From the NCBI GenBank assembly GCA_021781965.1, contig JAJXVU010000004.1, positions 1 through 64,000 on the forward strand: a DNA stretch of 64,000 nucleotides. The letters are read 5' to 3'. Of the stretch, positions 1 to 10,011 are shown piece by piece (within the stretch, counting starts at the first letter, position 1; every line of letters starts with the position of its first letter). The position numbers and the translations under genes are program-made. A model generated the notes under the pieces. The model was not told the DNA's origin and did not search any database. It saw only the letters and a program-made list of their open reading frames with translations. Source of the stretch: Pseudomonadota bacterium (GTDB lineage: Bacteria > Pseudomonadota > Gammaproteobacteria > UBA1113).

Positions 1-2
1 AT

Positions 3-737
3 CTTTATCATGAAAAATTACTAATGCCTCACTCTGTAAAAAATGCTGCTGCTATTATCTGCATATCAGAAACAACTAAACATGATTTAATACGCTTTTT
101 GCATGTCCCCGAAAAAAAAATTCATGTTACCTATCTTGCGCCAATTCATATTCCTTCAACTCAACCTTTATCTGCGCAATACCAAACATTTCATGACAAT
201 AGCCCATTTATTCTAGCATTAGGCACCCAAGAGCCTCGAAAGAATTACCGTCGCCTTATAAAAGCTTATTCAAAACTACCCCTTACCCTGAGAGAAGAAT
301 TTAAACTGGTTATTGTAGGCAAAAAAGGTTGGGGTAATACTCATTTAACTGCTTTAGCTCAAGAGTTAAATTTAAAAAGCTCAGTTCTTATTTACGATTA
401 TCTGCCCGAAGCTATAGTCAGTTATTTATTGCAACAAGCAACCTGCCTTGCATTTCCTTCATTATATGAAGGTTTTGGGCTGCCGCTGGTCGAAGCTATG
501 GCAATGGGTACTGCCATTATCACCTCTAATCTAGGCGCCATGGCGGAGGTAACTCAAGGCGCAGCTATTCTCATAGACCCTTACAGCATTGACAGTATTG
601 CTGAAGGGTTAAAAACTCTATTACAAAATGATAGCTTGCGACAAAGCTTGTCAGAAAAAGGATTAAAGCGCGCACAGTTTTTTAGCTGGCAGAAAACCGC
701 TAATCAATTTAGCGCTATCGTTCGCAGCCTCATTTAA
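3..737 (+). CDS. GT4 family glycosyltransferase, 5'-truncated by the window edge
   Basis: This is the C-terminal part of a GT-B fold, GT4-type glycosyltransferase that would add a sugar from a nucleotide donor to the surface polysaccharide in the cytoplasm. The reading frame is open to the first base of the window, so the ATG at 24 is internal and the N-terminal acceptor-binding domain lies outside. Seen in the protein are a typical linker (ICISETTKHDL), the donor-domain start (ILALGTQEPRKNY) and the EX7E motif of the nucleotide-sugar site (SLYEGFGLPLVEAMAMG). The stop overlaps the 3' end of the convergent manC by 4 bases. The family is clear; donor and linkage cannot be read from sequence. 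Confidence 0.9.
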   Translation, partial: LYHEKLLMPHSVKNAAAIICISETTKHDLIRFLHVPEKKIHVTYLAPIHIPSTQPLSAQYQTFHDNSPFILALGTQEPRKNYRRLIKAYSKLPLTLREEFKLVIVGKKGWGNTHLTALAQELNLKSSVLIYDYLPEAIVSYLLQQATCLAFPSLYEGFGLPLVEAMAMGTAIITSNLGAMAEVTQGAAILIDPYSIDSIAEGLKTLLQNDSLRQSLSEKGLKRAQFFSWQKTANQFSAIVRSLI

Positions 738-2185
738 ATTATTGTTTCTACTGCTGCGCGGCCATAAATATCGTCATACCGCTTAATATCATCTTCGCCT
801 AAATAATCCCCAGTCTGTACTTCTATTAATTCCAATAATCTATCGGTATTATTTGAAAGACGATGCTTTGTTTTTGATGGGATATACGTAGATTGATTTG
901 CTGTTAATTGCAATGTCTGTTCTCCATTGACAACTTCAGCTGTACCCATCGTAATAACCCAATGTTCTGCTCTACATTCATGGCTTTGTAATGACAATCT
1001 AGCCCCAGGATAAACAACAATTTTTTTTACCTTAAAGTGCGGTCCTTCCATTAAAACTTGATAACTTCCCCAAGGGCGATTGACCATAACATGGTTTAAA
1101 ATTTCGTCTCGATTTAACCCTTTGAGTTTTGATACAATTTTTTTAATTTCTTGGCTTTTATCTTTATTGGCAACTAATATTGCGTCTGCTGTTTCTACAA
1201 TTACACAATTTTCCATGCCTAAAGCTACTACTAAACGATCTTCAGAATGAATATAACAATTGCGTACATCTTCTAAAATAACGTCCCCTACTTGAACGTT
1301 AGCATTAGCATCGTGCTCATGTGCTTTTGCTTCCCACAATGATGCCCAAGACCCTACATCACTCCACCTAGTGGCTAATGGCACTACAACCGCTTTTTCA
1401 GTATGCTCCATAATGGCATAATCAATTGAATCGCTACGGCAAGAAAAAAAACTTTTTTCATCTATGCGTAAAAAATCGTCGTCCGCATGTGCTTTCTGAA
1501 AAGCATTCTCACACTCAGCTAAAATATCCGGCGCCCATTGCTTTAATTCCGCCAGGTAGTGCGCGGCCTTAAATAAGAACATACCGCTATTCCATACGTA
1601 ATCACCGCTGGCATAAAATGCTTGTGCACTCGCCATTTCTGGTTTTTCAATAAATGCTTTAACTTTATAGCCAGAAGTTTTTTCTAGAATATCTCCTAAT
1701 TGAATATGGCCATATGCGGTCTCTGGCTGTGACATAGAGATGCCAAAGGTCACCATATAATTCTCAGCGGCTAATTTTATTCCTTCAGAAATAGCCGTAC
1801 AAAAAACATTTTTATCTTCCAGTAAATGATCTGAAGGCAACACCAATAATAAAGGATCGTCATTGTTTTGCAGTGCTGCTAATGCCGCAAGAGCAATAGC
1901 GGGTGCAGTGTTGCGGCCTATAGGCTCAAGAATGATTTTTTGTGGTTGAATAAAACTTTCTCGTAATTGCTCTGCCGCTAAAAACCGGTGCTCTTGATTA
2001 CATACTACAATAGGAGCTAACGCTGCCAGACCACTCAATCGCTCTAAAGTTAACTGAAAAAGACTTTTATCTGAGGCTACAGGTAGAAATTGTTTGGGCA
2101 TCATCTCGCGTGACATAGGCCACAGGCGCGTACCACTCCCCCCAGAGAGTAAGACTGGAATAAGAGCAGGGATATTTTGAGTCAT
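734..2185 (-). CDS. manC: Mannose-1-phosphate guanylyltransferase / mannose-6-phosphate isomerase
   Basis: This bifunctional type II enzyme isomerises fructose-6-P to mannose-6-P and makes GDP-mannose from mannose-1-P and GTP. The nucleotidyltransferase signature GGSGTRLWPMSREMMPKQFLP is near the N-terminus (about residues 15-35), with FIEKP of the sugar-phosphate site near 180. The C-terminal cupin isomerase domain starts about residue 365 (RPWGSYQVL, then HECRAEHW with metal-binding His). Its 483 residues are the usual length of ManC/AlgA. A good Shine-Dalgarno (AGGAGC) precedes the ATG. In this locus it supplies the precursor that gmd, rmd and perA turn into deoxy-sugars. No phosphomannomutase gene is in the window, so manB must lie elsewhere. 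Confidence 0.95.
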   Translation of the reverse strand: MTQNIPALIPVLLSGGSGTRLWPMSREMMPKQFLPVASDKSLFQLTLERLSGLAALAPIVVCNQEHRFLAAEQLRESFIQPQKIILEPIGRNTAPAIALAALAALQNNDDPLLLVLPSDHLLEDKNVFCTAISEGIKLAAENYMVTFGISMSQPETAYGHIQLGDILEKTSGYKVKAFIEKPEMASAQAFYASGDYVWNSGMFLFKAAHYLAELKQWAPDILAECENAFQKAHADDDFLRIDEKSFFSCRSDSIDYAIMEHTEKAVVVPLATRWSDVGSWASLWEAKAHEHDANANVQVGDVILEDVRNCYIHSEDRLVVALGMENCVIVETADAILVANKDKSQEIKKIVSKLKGLNRDEILNHVMVNRPWGSYQVLMEGPHFKVKKIVVYPGARLSLQSHECRAEHWVITMGTAEVVNGEQTLQLTANQSTYIPSKTKHRLSNNTDRLLELIEVQTGDYLGEDDIKRYDDIYGRAAVETII

Positions 2186-2268
2186 AATAAGCTCCTGTGA
2201 AACTAAGGCAAATAAAGCAACAATTTTGGCTGCAAATTATACAGGAAAAGCTTCAAAAAAACAATCTT

Positions 2269-3387
2269 TTATGTGCATTTTATATCCATCTCTAAAAACA
2301 TTTTTTCGTATGCCTTAATCATTTCCTCGCTACGAAAATAATCCTCATAACGCTTCCTGGCTGCTTTGGCATATCCTGTATAATCTTTAGCATCGTGGCT
2401 CAGTTGTACCAACGCTCTACGTAATGCCGAAGCATCTTTAGCGGGCACCACCAAACCCGTTACATTCGCCTGATTGACAAAAGAAGTGCCTGTTCCTAAT
2501 TCTGTAGAAATTAACGGCTTAGCTGCCCGTAATCCTTCGACTAAACTCAGGCAATAAGCTTCGGATCGCTCGGACGCAGGAATTACCACCGCCCTACACA
2601 AATCTAACAAAGCGGATTTATCTTGTTCCTCTATTGCACCTACAAATATCACATTATTCAGCTTTTTTTGCTGCGCCATCGTTTTTAAAGCCATTTCCTC
2701 TGGGCCAGAACCCGCGATCACCACGGGTATGGTGGTATTTTCAACAGCCTCTAATAAGTAAGTTAAACCTTTATAATAACGTAACACCCCTAAAAATAAG
2801 AAAAAATCAGCCCCTACGTTGGCTTGCCAATAGGGGAGTCTTTCTGAAAATTGGTGAATTGCCAGTCCTTCCGACAAACCCAAAGGAATAACTCGGGTCT
2901 GATTTGGATAAGAACGGAGTATGGGGCTAGAGTGTAGATAAGGTGCAGAGGTCGCTACAATAACGTCAGCATGACTTAGAAACGAGCGCATCAAAGGGTT
3001 ATAAAAAATTTTTAAATATTTTTGTTTAACGATATCAGAGTGATAAGTTACAACGTATGGCTTGCTCGATCTTATGAAAAAAGCGGCCAAATCAGCAAAA
3101 GGCCATGGAAAATGGAAATTGATAATATCGTGATTGCGGCTTAATTCGTGAAACTTTAGCAAGAAGCTAATACTCATTGGGCATGAAGAAAGGGTAATAT
3201 TCGCTGGACAATAGTGGATAACAACGCCCCCTTCTTCACGACTATAGCCTTTTTTCTTTTGTGTGGTCACCAATAAGGTGCATTGATGTCCTTTTTGAAC
3301 TAACCCGGCCATTAATACACGCAAACATTCTTCCACACCGCCGCGCGATTCTGGGTAGTAGCTTTTGTAAGTAAATAATATTTTCAT
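2269..3387 (-). CDS. GT4 family glycosyltransferase
   Basis: A complete 372-residue GT-B glycosyltransferase of family GT4 that should act in the cytoplasm on the growing polysaccharide. The N-terminus has the usual glycine-rich acceptor-side motif (YYPESRGGVEECLRVL). The donor domain begins near residue 195 (FFLFLGVLRYYKGLTYLLEA), followed by VIAGSGPE and the EX7E-type motif SEAYCLSLVEG. It is transcribed with manC downstream on the same strand, separated by 83 bases. The divergent FkbM gene begins 134 bases upstream, so the intervening AT-rich stretch probably holds promoters for both directions. Sugar and linkage are not predictable. Confidence 0.9.
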   Translation of the reverse strand: MKILFTYKSYYPESRGGVEECLRVLMAGLVQKGHQCTLLVTTQKKKGYSREEGGVVIHYCPANITLSSCPMSISFLLKFHELSRNHDIINFHFPWPFADLAAFFIRSSKPYVVTYHSDIVKQKYLKIFYNPLMRSFLSHADVIVATSAPYLHSSPILRSYPNQTRVIPLGLSEGLAIHQFSERLPYWQANVGADFFLFLGVLRYYKGLTYLLEAVENTTIPVVIAGSGPEEMALKTMAQQKKLNNVIFVGAIEEQDKSALLDLCRAVVIPASERSEAYCLSLVEGLRAAKPLISTELGTGTSFVNQANVTGLVVPAKDASALRRALVQLSHDAKDYTGYAKAARKRYEDYFRSEEMIKAYEKMFLEMDIKCT

Positions 3388-3521
3388 GTTTTACATCCGA
3401 GCTTTATGGGAGATCACCCACTATACACATTTAAAGAGAAAAAGAGAATCTGCAAACATTGTCAAAAGACATATTTTGAACATTTTTTGCTGTAATTAGC
3501 AAAACTTTTTAGGGGAATTCG

Positions 3522-4607
3522 ATGGCCTTTATCTCCTATATACAAAACTTAGAGGATGTAATGCTGTGGCGCGCTTTACGTGAGTATAGTCCAGGTATAG
3601 GAGCTCAAGATCCAATTATTGATTCCGTTACTAAGGCATTTTATGACCGTGGTTGGTCTGGCATTAACATTGAACCAATGGAAACTATTTATGAAAAAAT
3701 AAATCTTAACCGCCCTCTGGGCTTTAATTTAGAGTTAGCCATAGACGCTGAGAATGGGGAGAGAATTTTTTATGATATAGGGCAGAGTAATGGTCTATCT
3801 ACTTTAGTTAAAGCTGATGCTGGCAAGCATGCTACTGCGAGCTTCAAAATTAAAGAATTTATAGTAAAAACCGTGAAATTTTCAGACATTTGCACTAAGT
3901 TTATAAAAAAAGAACAAGCTATTCACTTTTTAAAAATTGACATTGAAGGCAACGAGAAAATCATTTTGGCAAATGCCGATTTTAAAAACTACAGGCCATG
4001 GATTATCCTCATCAAAGCTACCGAACCGTTGGCTATAACGCCTTCTTTTTTCGATTGGGAACCAACTCTATTATCGGCTGATTATACTTTTGTTTATTTC
4101 GATGGATTGAACCGATTCTATATAGCCAATGAAAAATTGAAAATCCTAGGCCACCACTTTTCATCACCACCTAATATTTTTGATAATTATATTGTCTATA
4201 AAGTAGGTCAAGAATTTATTGAAGCTAAAACCCAACTGCTAGAGACCAAGGCCCAACTAATGGCAGGGCAAAGCCAATTAACTAGCTTATTAACATGCAG
4301 TTCCTGGCCATGGACAAAATTTGTGCGTAAGATTTCATTTCATGCTAGAACCGTGAAGAATAGAGTAATGAAAAAACATAGAAATCTGCCTATACTTAAG
4401 CTCCGGTGCATAGAGCACATTAATTTAAAGAAAATGCACACCTTACCTAATCGGCATGGCTGGCAAGGTGAACCGGGATTATGTAAAAAACTTATTCCAC
4501 CTAAATACGCTTTTAAAATACGTAATAAACATAGGAAAATATTTAACACAATGGGATACTCATTAAAACCCTATGTGTTATCTAGGCAAAAAGCTCATAA
4601 AATCTAG
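3522..4607 (+). CDS. FkbM-type methyltransferase with defective-looking SAM motif
   Basis: Residues 1-230 resemble the FkbM family, SAM-dependent O-methyltransferases that often decorate sugars of surface glycans. Seen are the family's opening (ISYIQNLEDVMLWRAL), GAQDPIIDSV, the middle motif FLKIDIEGNEK and RPWIILIKATEP. Two features are odd. The residues that normally precede GAQDP (FYIDVGA in relatives, holding the acidic SAM contact) are shortened to SPGIGAQDP, and the usual Glu of the VVEAT-like motif is Lys. Residues 230-361 are a basic, partly coiled-coil tail (KTQLLETKAQLMAGQSQL). Catalysis may be impaired. The gene starts the plus-strand operon and is followed by a 357-base gap. Confidence 0.75.
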   Translation: MAFISYIQNLEDVMLWRALREYSPGIGAQDPIIDSVTKAFYDRGWSGINIEPMETIYEKINLNRPLGFNLELAIDAENGERIFYDIGQSNGLSTLVKADAGKHATASFKIKEFIVKTVKFSDICTKFIKKEQAIHFLKIDIEGNEKIILANADFKNYRPWIILIKATEPLAITPSFFDWEPTLLSADYTFVYFDGLNRFYIANEKLKILGHHFSSPPNIFDNYIVYKVGQEFIEAKTQLLETKAQLMAGQSQLTSLLTCSSWPWTKFVRKISFHARTVKNRVMKKHRNLPILKLRCIEHINLKKMHTLPNRHGWQGEPGLCKKLIPPKYAFKIRNKHRKIFNTMGYSLKPYVLSRQKAHKI

Positions 4608-4964
4608 ATTCTTTTTTAGCAACTTATCCCTATTGCATCCAGCGCTATCTTATTATATAATTATAGTTTATGAATAGACATAAACTAACCTCAATTTGGG
4701 ATAAGAAAATATAGTAACCCATTGAAAATACAGGAAATTTAGCGGGTTTTCGCTGCTTTCATATTTATCCTTGTAAAATTACCCCTATTTTTAGTTTAAA
4801 ATAGATGCTATTTTTGTTTTGCGGGTATCCTCTGGAGTGTCTATAAGCATATATGACTAAGGGGGCATGGCGCAGGAAACAACATCTAAAAATTCATTAA
4901 AGTATAGATGCGCGTAGTAGGTGCTCATTCACTTCGTTTTTTTAAAGATTTAAGGGAGAAGAAA
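4608..4964. other. Intergenic stretch between FkbM gene and small ORF
   Basis: This AT-rich stretch separates the FkbM-like gene from a short ORF. The upstream gene has lost parts of its SAM motif and the downstream ORF looks like the tail of a similar protein, so this could be eroded coding sequence. I found no convincing reading frame, hairpin terminator or repeat in it. The ATG at 4908 opens a slightly longer version of the next ORF but lacks a ribosome-binding site. Confidence 0.4.
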
Positions 4965-5345
4965 ATGCCAAAAGCAAAACCTTCCATAACGCAATTGAAG
5001 TTTAGATTATTTCACTTTAAATCATCCCGCACCCAAACTCAAGAAGAGGCCAGAAATAACCCGTACCCCCTACTCAAACGAGCTAAGCGCTATTTTTCTC
5101 AAAGAATTTTAAAAAAAATACTGAACGCTTGCAAAGACTACATCCGTTCTAAACCTTGGCTAAAATCTATTTTGTTAACCCATTCTGTTCGCTTGGAATA
5201 CATACTAAGACGCATTAATTTAACTCTAATTGCAACGCATCCCACAACTACTTCAGAAAAAAGTATCACTTCATTTCAAGAGCTGACTCCACGAGCACAA
5301 GAAATTTATACTAAGCTAGTAGTACATTTTTTAGGAAAACAATAA
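4965..5345 (+). CDS. Small basic protein, possibly a remnant of a glycan-modifying enzyme
   Basis: A 126-residue basic protein of unknown function. I chose the ATG at 4965 because a strong ribosome-binding site (AAGGGAGAA) sits just upstream; an in-frame ATG at 4908 lacks one. No catalytic domain is visible. The end (ELTPRAQEIYTKLVVHFLGKQ) resembles, from memory, the LSPRARQIYADLKAA-type tail at the C-terminus of many FkbM methyltransferases and glycosyltransferases of O-antigen loci. The basic middle resembles the linker that precedes it. It may therefore be the surviving tail of a larger gene now translated alone, or an adaptor. It sits 4 bases before the large glycosyltransferase gene and is probably co-translated with it. 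Confidence 0.55.
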   Translation: MPKAKPSITQLKFRLFHFKSSRTQTQEEARNNPYPLLKRAKRYFSQRILKKILNACKDYIRSKPWLKSILLTHSVRLEYILRRINLTLIATHPTTTSEKSITSFQELTPRAQEIYTKLVVHFLGKQ

Positions 5346-5349
5346 AACA

Positions 5350-8300
5350 ATGCGTATCTTAATTGATCTACAAGGAGCTCAAACAAATAGTAAACATAGA
5401 GGTATTGGCCGTTACTCGCTGGCTTTAACCCGAGCTATTATTGAAAACCGTGGTCAACATGAAATTATTCTAACACTAAATGGCCTATTTTCAACCACAG
5501 TTGCCCCCCTAAAAGCAATATTTGCTGATTTATTACCTAAGGAAAACATTGTTGTTTGGTATGGCCCTAGTCACGTCAATTATGGAGATCCTAATAATGC
5601 ATGGCGTAGGAATGCCGGTGAACTTATACGCGAATCTTTTTTTAATTATCTTAATCCCGATGTTATTCTTTTAACCAGTTTATTTGAAGGACAACAAGAA
5701 GACGCCATTACTTCTATCGGTAGATTAGCCACCTCAGCTAAAACTGTGACAATCTTATATGATTTAATCCCTCTACTCTATCCCAAAGAATATTTAACAA
5801 CACCCTCATCCCATATATGTTATATGGATAAGATAAATTCACTGAACAGATCCGATTTACTACTGAGTATTTCTAACAGTTCAACTAAGATAGGTATGGA
5901 TAAACTTAATATAAAGAATATTGTTACCATATCTTCTGCTACAGACCCCTTTTTCAGACCGCTTTCCTTAAGCGAGTCAGAAAAATCTGTACTTAAAGCG
6001 CGTTATAATATAACGAAAAAGATAGTACTATATTCTCCCGGTGGATTTGACGCACGTAAAAATTTGGACGGCTTAATAAGCGGATATAATGCATTACCTG
6101 AACAATTGAAGAATGAATACCAGCTTGTTATTACCGGCTTTTTAACACCTGAGATAAAAAAAACATTAAGCATTCTAGCCCAAAAAGCTGGCTTAAAAAG
6201 CAATCAATTTATCTTAACCGACTATGTCTCAGAAAATGAGTTGGTGTATTTATATAATGTTGCTGACATCTATGTATTTCCTTCTAAATATGAGGGATTT
6301 GGGTTATCTGTATTAGAAGCAATGTGCTGTGGTACACTAACCATCGGGTCTAACATTGATAGTGTAGCAGAAATTATTGACAATAAAGATGCTCTGTTTG
6401 ATCCGAATCAAAATAGTTCCATTACTCAAAAATTACAGCAAGCAATAGAAGATAATGCTTTTATAGAAAAAGCAAAAAATATAGCCCAAGAAAAAATAAA
6501 AAATTTCTCTTGGGACATCACTGCTAAAAAAGCACTGCGGGCGCTGGAGTCTTTGCCACTATCCCCCCCGAACACCTTAACTTCTATGATAGATATAATC
6601 ATTGAGAAAGTGCCTTGTAAAAACACATCTATGACGCCATCAAAAAGAGACTTAATGTTAATTGCAGAGTGTATTGATAAGAATTTACAGCAAATATTTT
6701 CTTTAAAACAAAAAATTCAAAAATTAACTTGGAGAATAGAAGGCCCATTTGATACTTCTTATAGCCTAGCACTCTTAAATAGAGAAACAGCAAGAGCGTT
6801 AAACAAACTTGGGCACAATATTATTTTATATTCAACAGAAGGAAATGGGGATTTCCCCCCCAACCAGGATTTTTTGAAAAAAAACCCCGATTTGGAACAA
6901 ATGCACTTGCGCACTAAAACCTCAAAGATTTGCGAAATAGACATTGTTACGCGTAACTTATACCCCCCCAGAACAACAATGATGCGGGGAAGTTTTAATA
7001 TGTTTCATCATTATGCTTGGGAAGAATCTGGATTCCCTCATCAGTGGGTCTCTGATTTTAATTGCCATCTTAATGCTTTAACTTGTCTCTCTAAACATGT
7101 CTTAAAAATACTAATCGATAATGGCGTATCTATTCCCATGCTAGTATCTGGCTGCGGTGTAGATCATTGGGAAAGTATTATTCCTGTACCTCCGCCAAAA
7201 TTCAAAGCAAAAAATTTTAAGTTTTTACACGTTTCGTCCTGTTTTCCCAGGAAAGGTGTCGATTTGCTTTTAACTGCATATGGCCGCGCTTTTACAAAAG
7301 AGGATGATGTATCCCTTATTATAAAAACATTTCCTAACCCGCATAATAATGTTTTTATAAACCTAGAAGAACAGAGGGCCAAGAACAGTCATTTTCCGGA
7401 TGTTATTGTTATCAACACAGATCTCTCCAGCGCAGAGCTGAAAGGATTATATGAATTATGTGATGTTTTGGTAGCACCCAGTAAAGCGGAAGGATTTGGG
7501 CTTCCGCTTGCTGAAGCAATGTTAAGTGGATTACCTGTTATAACCACAGCATGGGGAGGGCAATTAGACTTTTGTGATGAGGAAAATTCTTGGCTTATCG
7601 ATTATGAATTTGAAAGAGCAGAGACCCACTTTAACTTATTTGCCTCCGTTTGGGCAAGGGTTGATTTAGATCAATTAAGTAAAGCCCTAAAAGTTGCAAT
7701 GAATACGCCAAAGCAAGTTCTTATTAATAAAGCAAAAATTGGCAGAAATAAATTGCTAGAAAAATTCAAATGGACTGATATTGCCCTCAGACTCTCTAGT
7801 GCTGTATTTAAAGTAAAAACTCTTGCCTACAAACCAACATTAAGGTTAGGCTGGATTACAACTTGGAATTCAAAATGTGGCATTGCTACGTATTCAGAAC
7901 ACCTAAGTGCAAAAATGAATAAAACGGAGCTGGTTATTTTTGCTCCTAAAAATGAAATGGCTATTAGCCCTGATAGACCCAATTGCGTTCGTAACTGGAC
8001 TTTAGGAAAAGAAAAAAATAATTTTTCTAACATAGATTATTATATTAGAAATAACCAATTAAACACGGTAGTTATTCAATTTAATTTTGGCTTTTTTAAC
8101 CATAAAGAACTCGCTGAGTTTATAAAAGAGCAGCATTCATTCGGAACCTGTATCGTAATAACCCTTCACTCGACAATTGGGTTTAATAAAGAGAATTTTA
8201 CACTAGAAGAAATGATGCCTGCTTTACAGTTATGCGATAGAGTCTTGGTCCATACAATAGGTGACCTTAATCGTTTGAAGAAAATAGGTCTCATCGACAA

Positions 8301-8970
8301 TGTTGCTTTATTACCCCATGGGATTATTCACAATGAAAAAAGAGTATTACCCACCAATAAAATCCCAATAGTTTCCTCCTATGGGTTTTGCTTACCTCAA
8401 AAAGGATTGCTTGAATTAGTTCAAGCTATTGCTAGCTTAAAAGAAAAAAAGATTCTGGTACAGCTTAAATTGATTAATGCTGAATACCCTATTAATGAGT
8501 CCTCTAAGTTAATTGCAAAGATTAAAAAATTAATACAGGATCTTAATGTAAGTGATTTGGTTGAAATGAATAATAATTTTTTAACTGATAGGGAGAGCTT
8601 ACAATTATTGAGCACAGCAGATTTATTAATTTTCCCCTACAAAGATACAAAAGAATCTGCTAGTGGCGCTGTTCGGTATGGAATGTCTTCTGGTATCCCT
8701 GTCGCAGTAACTCCTATAGAAATATTTAGTGAGCTAGAAGGTGCTACATTTAAACTAAGCGGCCAAAGTGCAGAAGACATTGCCAAGGGAATAGAAGAAT
8801 ACTTACAACACATTTCAACACAATCACCTTTAGCCATAGCTACAGCTGCCTTAGCCAAAAATTGGTGTTTACAGCATAATTATAGTACTATAGGCCTCCG
8901 ATTAGAAGGGCTATGCATGGCTCTGTTAACACAAAAATATTTGAATTCAAAAAATCTTATTGGAGCATAA
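5350..8970 (+). CDS. Three-domain GT4 glycosyltransferase (1206 residues)
   Basis: One polypeptide with three successive GT-B/GT4 modules, expected to polymerise or build a repeating unit of the polysaccharide. Module 1 (about 1-395) has GIGRYSLALTRAI near its start and the EX7E motif SKYEGFGLSVLEAM. Module 2 (about 455-810) has DTSYSLALLNRETARAL and SKAEGFGLPLAEAM. Module 3 (about 825-1206) starts LRLGWITTWNSKCGIATYS and has a divergent site (KESASGAVRYGMSSGIPVAV) in which the canonical glutamates are less clear. Multi-domain transferases of this type (for example WbdA of E. coli O9a) assemble homopolymers exported by Wzm/Wzt, which matches this locus. It precedes gmd by 6 bases. Confidence 0.9.
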   Translation: MRILIDLQGAQTNSKHRGIGRYSLALTRAIIENRGQHEIILTLNGLFSTTVAPLKAIFADLLPKENIVVWYGPSHVNYGDPNNAWRRNAGELIRESFFNYLNPDVILLTSLFEGQQEDAITSIGRLATSAKTVTILYDLIPLLYPKEYLTTPSSHICYMDKINSLNRSDLLLSISNSSTKIGMDKLNIKNIVTISSATDPFFRPLSLSESEKSVLKARYNITKKIVLYSPGGFDARKNLDGLISGYNALPEQLKNEYQLVITGFLTPEIKKTLSILAQKAGLKSNQFILTDYVSENELVYLYNVADIYVFPSKYEGFGLSVLEAMCCGTLTIGSNIDSVAEIIDNKDALFDPNQNSSITQKLQQAIEDNAFIEKAKNIAQEKIKNFSWDITAKKALRALESLPLSPPNTLTSMIDIIIEKVPCKNTSMTPSKRDLMLIAECIDKNLQQIFSLKQKIQKLTWRIEGPFDTSYSLALLNRETARALNKLGHNIILYSTEGNGDFPPNQDFLKKNPDLEQMHLRTKTSKICEIDIVTRNLYPPRTTMMRGSFNMFHHYAWEESGFPHQWVSDFNCHLNALTCLSKHVLKILIDNGVSIPMLVSGCGVDHWESIIPVPPPKFKAKNFKFLHVSSCFPRKGVDLLLTAYGRAFTKEDDVSLIIKTFPNPHNNVFINLEEQRAKNSHFPDVIVINTDLSSAELKGLYELCDVLVAPSKAEGFGLPLAEAMLSGLPVITTAWGGQLDFCDEENSWLIDYEFERAETHFNLFASVWARVDLDQLSKALKVAMNTPKQVLINKAKIGRNKLLEKFKWTDIALRLSSAVFKVKTLAYKPTLRLGWITTWNSKCGIATYSEHLSAKMNKTELVIFAPKNEMAISPDRPNCVRNWTLGKEKNNFSNIDYYIRNNQLNTVVIQFNFGFFNHKELAEFIKEQHSFGTCIVITLHSTIGFNKENFTLEEMMPALQLCDRVLVHTIGDLNRLKKIGLIDNVALLPHGIIHNEKRVLPTNKIPIVSSYGFCLPQKGLLELVQAIASLKEKKILVQLKLINAEYPINESSKLIAKIKKLIQDLNVSDLVEMNNNFLTDRESLQLLSTADLLIFPYKDTKESASGAVRYGMSSGIPVAVTPIEIFSELEGATFKLSGQSAEDIAKGIEEYLQHISTQSPLAIATAALAKNWCLQHNYSTIGLRLEGLCMALLTQKYLNSKNLIGA

Positions 8971-8976
8971 AATTAA

Positions 8977-10011
8977 ATGAAAATAGCTATTATCACTGGA
9001 ATCACTGGCCAAGATGGTGCTTATTTAGCACAACTATTGTTAGAAAAAAACTATTCTGTCTATGGTACCTATCGTCGCAGTGCATCTACTAATTTTTGGA
9101 GAATCGAAGAGTTAGGCATAAAAAAACACCCTAATCTACATTTAGTAGAATACGATTTAACAGACATGGGCGCCAGTATACGGTTGCTAGAAACAACCAA
9201 AGCAACCGAAGTCTATAATCTAGCAGCTCAGAGTTTCGTTGGTGTTTCTTTTAACCAGCCTCAGACTACTGCGCAAATTACAGGATTAGGGCCATTGAAT
9301 TTATTAGAAGCTATTCGTATCGTTAATCCTAAGATCCGTTTTTATCAAGCCTCTACTTCCGAAATGTTCGGGAAAGTTCAAACCATTCCCCAGCATGAGC
9401 AAACGCCTTTTTATCCACGCAGCCCTTATGGAGTGGCTAAACTATACGCCCATTGGATGACTATTAATTATCGAGAATCATATGATATTTTTGGTGTCAG
9501 TGGTATTTTATTTAATCATGAGTCACCTTTACGCGGTCAAGAATTTGTAACACGTAAGATTACCAATAGCATTGCTCAAATCAAATTAGGTCAATTAGAT
9601 GTATTGGAACTAGGCAATCTAGATGCTAAACGAGACTGGGGTTTTGCCAAAGATTATGTAGAAGGGATGTATTTAATGCTACAAGCTACTGAAGCAGATA
9701 CGTATGTTTTGGCAACAAATCGTACGGAAACTGTACGCGATTTTGTAACTTTATCTTGTCAAGCAGCCGATATTACTATTGAATGGCAAGGCCAAAAAGA
9801 ACATGAAGCTGCTATAGATAAGCAAACAGGAAAAACCATCGTGAAAGTAAATCCTCAGTTTTACCGCCCGGCTGAAGTCGAGTTACTTATTGGAGATCCT
9901 AGCAAAGCTCGAGAAAAACTAAATTGGGCACCTAAAACGACTTTAGAAGAATTATGCTATATGATGGTAGAAAGCGATTTGCGTCGAAATAAACAAGGAT
10001 GCTCTTTTTAA
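8977..10011 (+). CDS. gmd: GDP-mannose 4,6-dehydratase
   Basis: Converts GDP-D-mannose to GDP-4-dehydro-6-deoxy-D-mannose using bound NADP. It is an extended short-chain dehydrogenase. The Rossmann motif [14 protein letters not shown] is at the N-terminus, the RRSAS NADP-phosphate contact is near residue 36, and the active site STSEMFG plus YGVAK (Tyr-x3-Lys) are in the middle. NHESPLRG and the motif following are typical of Gmd. Length (344) is normal. Its product is the branch point for rmd, which directly abuts this gene, and for perA on the opposite strand, so the organism can make both GDP-D-rhamnose and GDP-perosamine. Confidence 0.95.
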   Translation: MKIAIITGITGQDGAYLAQLLLEKNYSVYGTYRRSASTNFWRIEELGIKKHPNLHLVEYDLTDMGASIRLLETTKATEVYNLAAQSFVGVSFNQPQTTAQITGLGPLNLLEAIRIVNPKIRFYQASTSEMFGKVQTIPQHEQTPFYPRSPYGVAKLYAHWMTINYRESYDIFGVSGILFNHESPLRGQEFVTRKITNSIAQIKLGQLDVLELGNLDAKRDWGFAKDYVEGMYLMLQATEADTYVLATNRTETVRDFVTLSCQAADITIEWQGQKEHEAAIDKQTGKTIVKVNPQFYRPAEVELLIGDPSKAREKLNWAPKTTLEELCYMMVESDLRRNKQGCSF

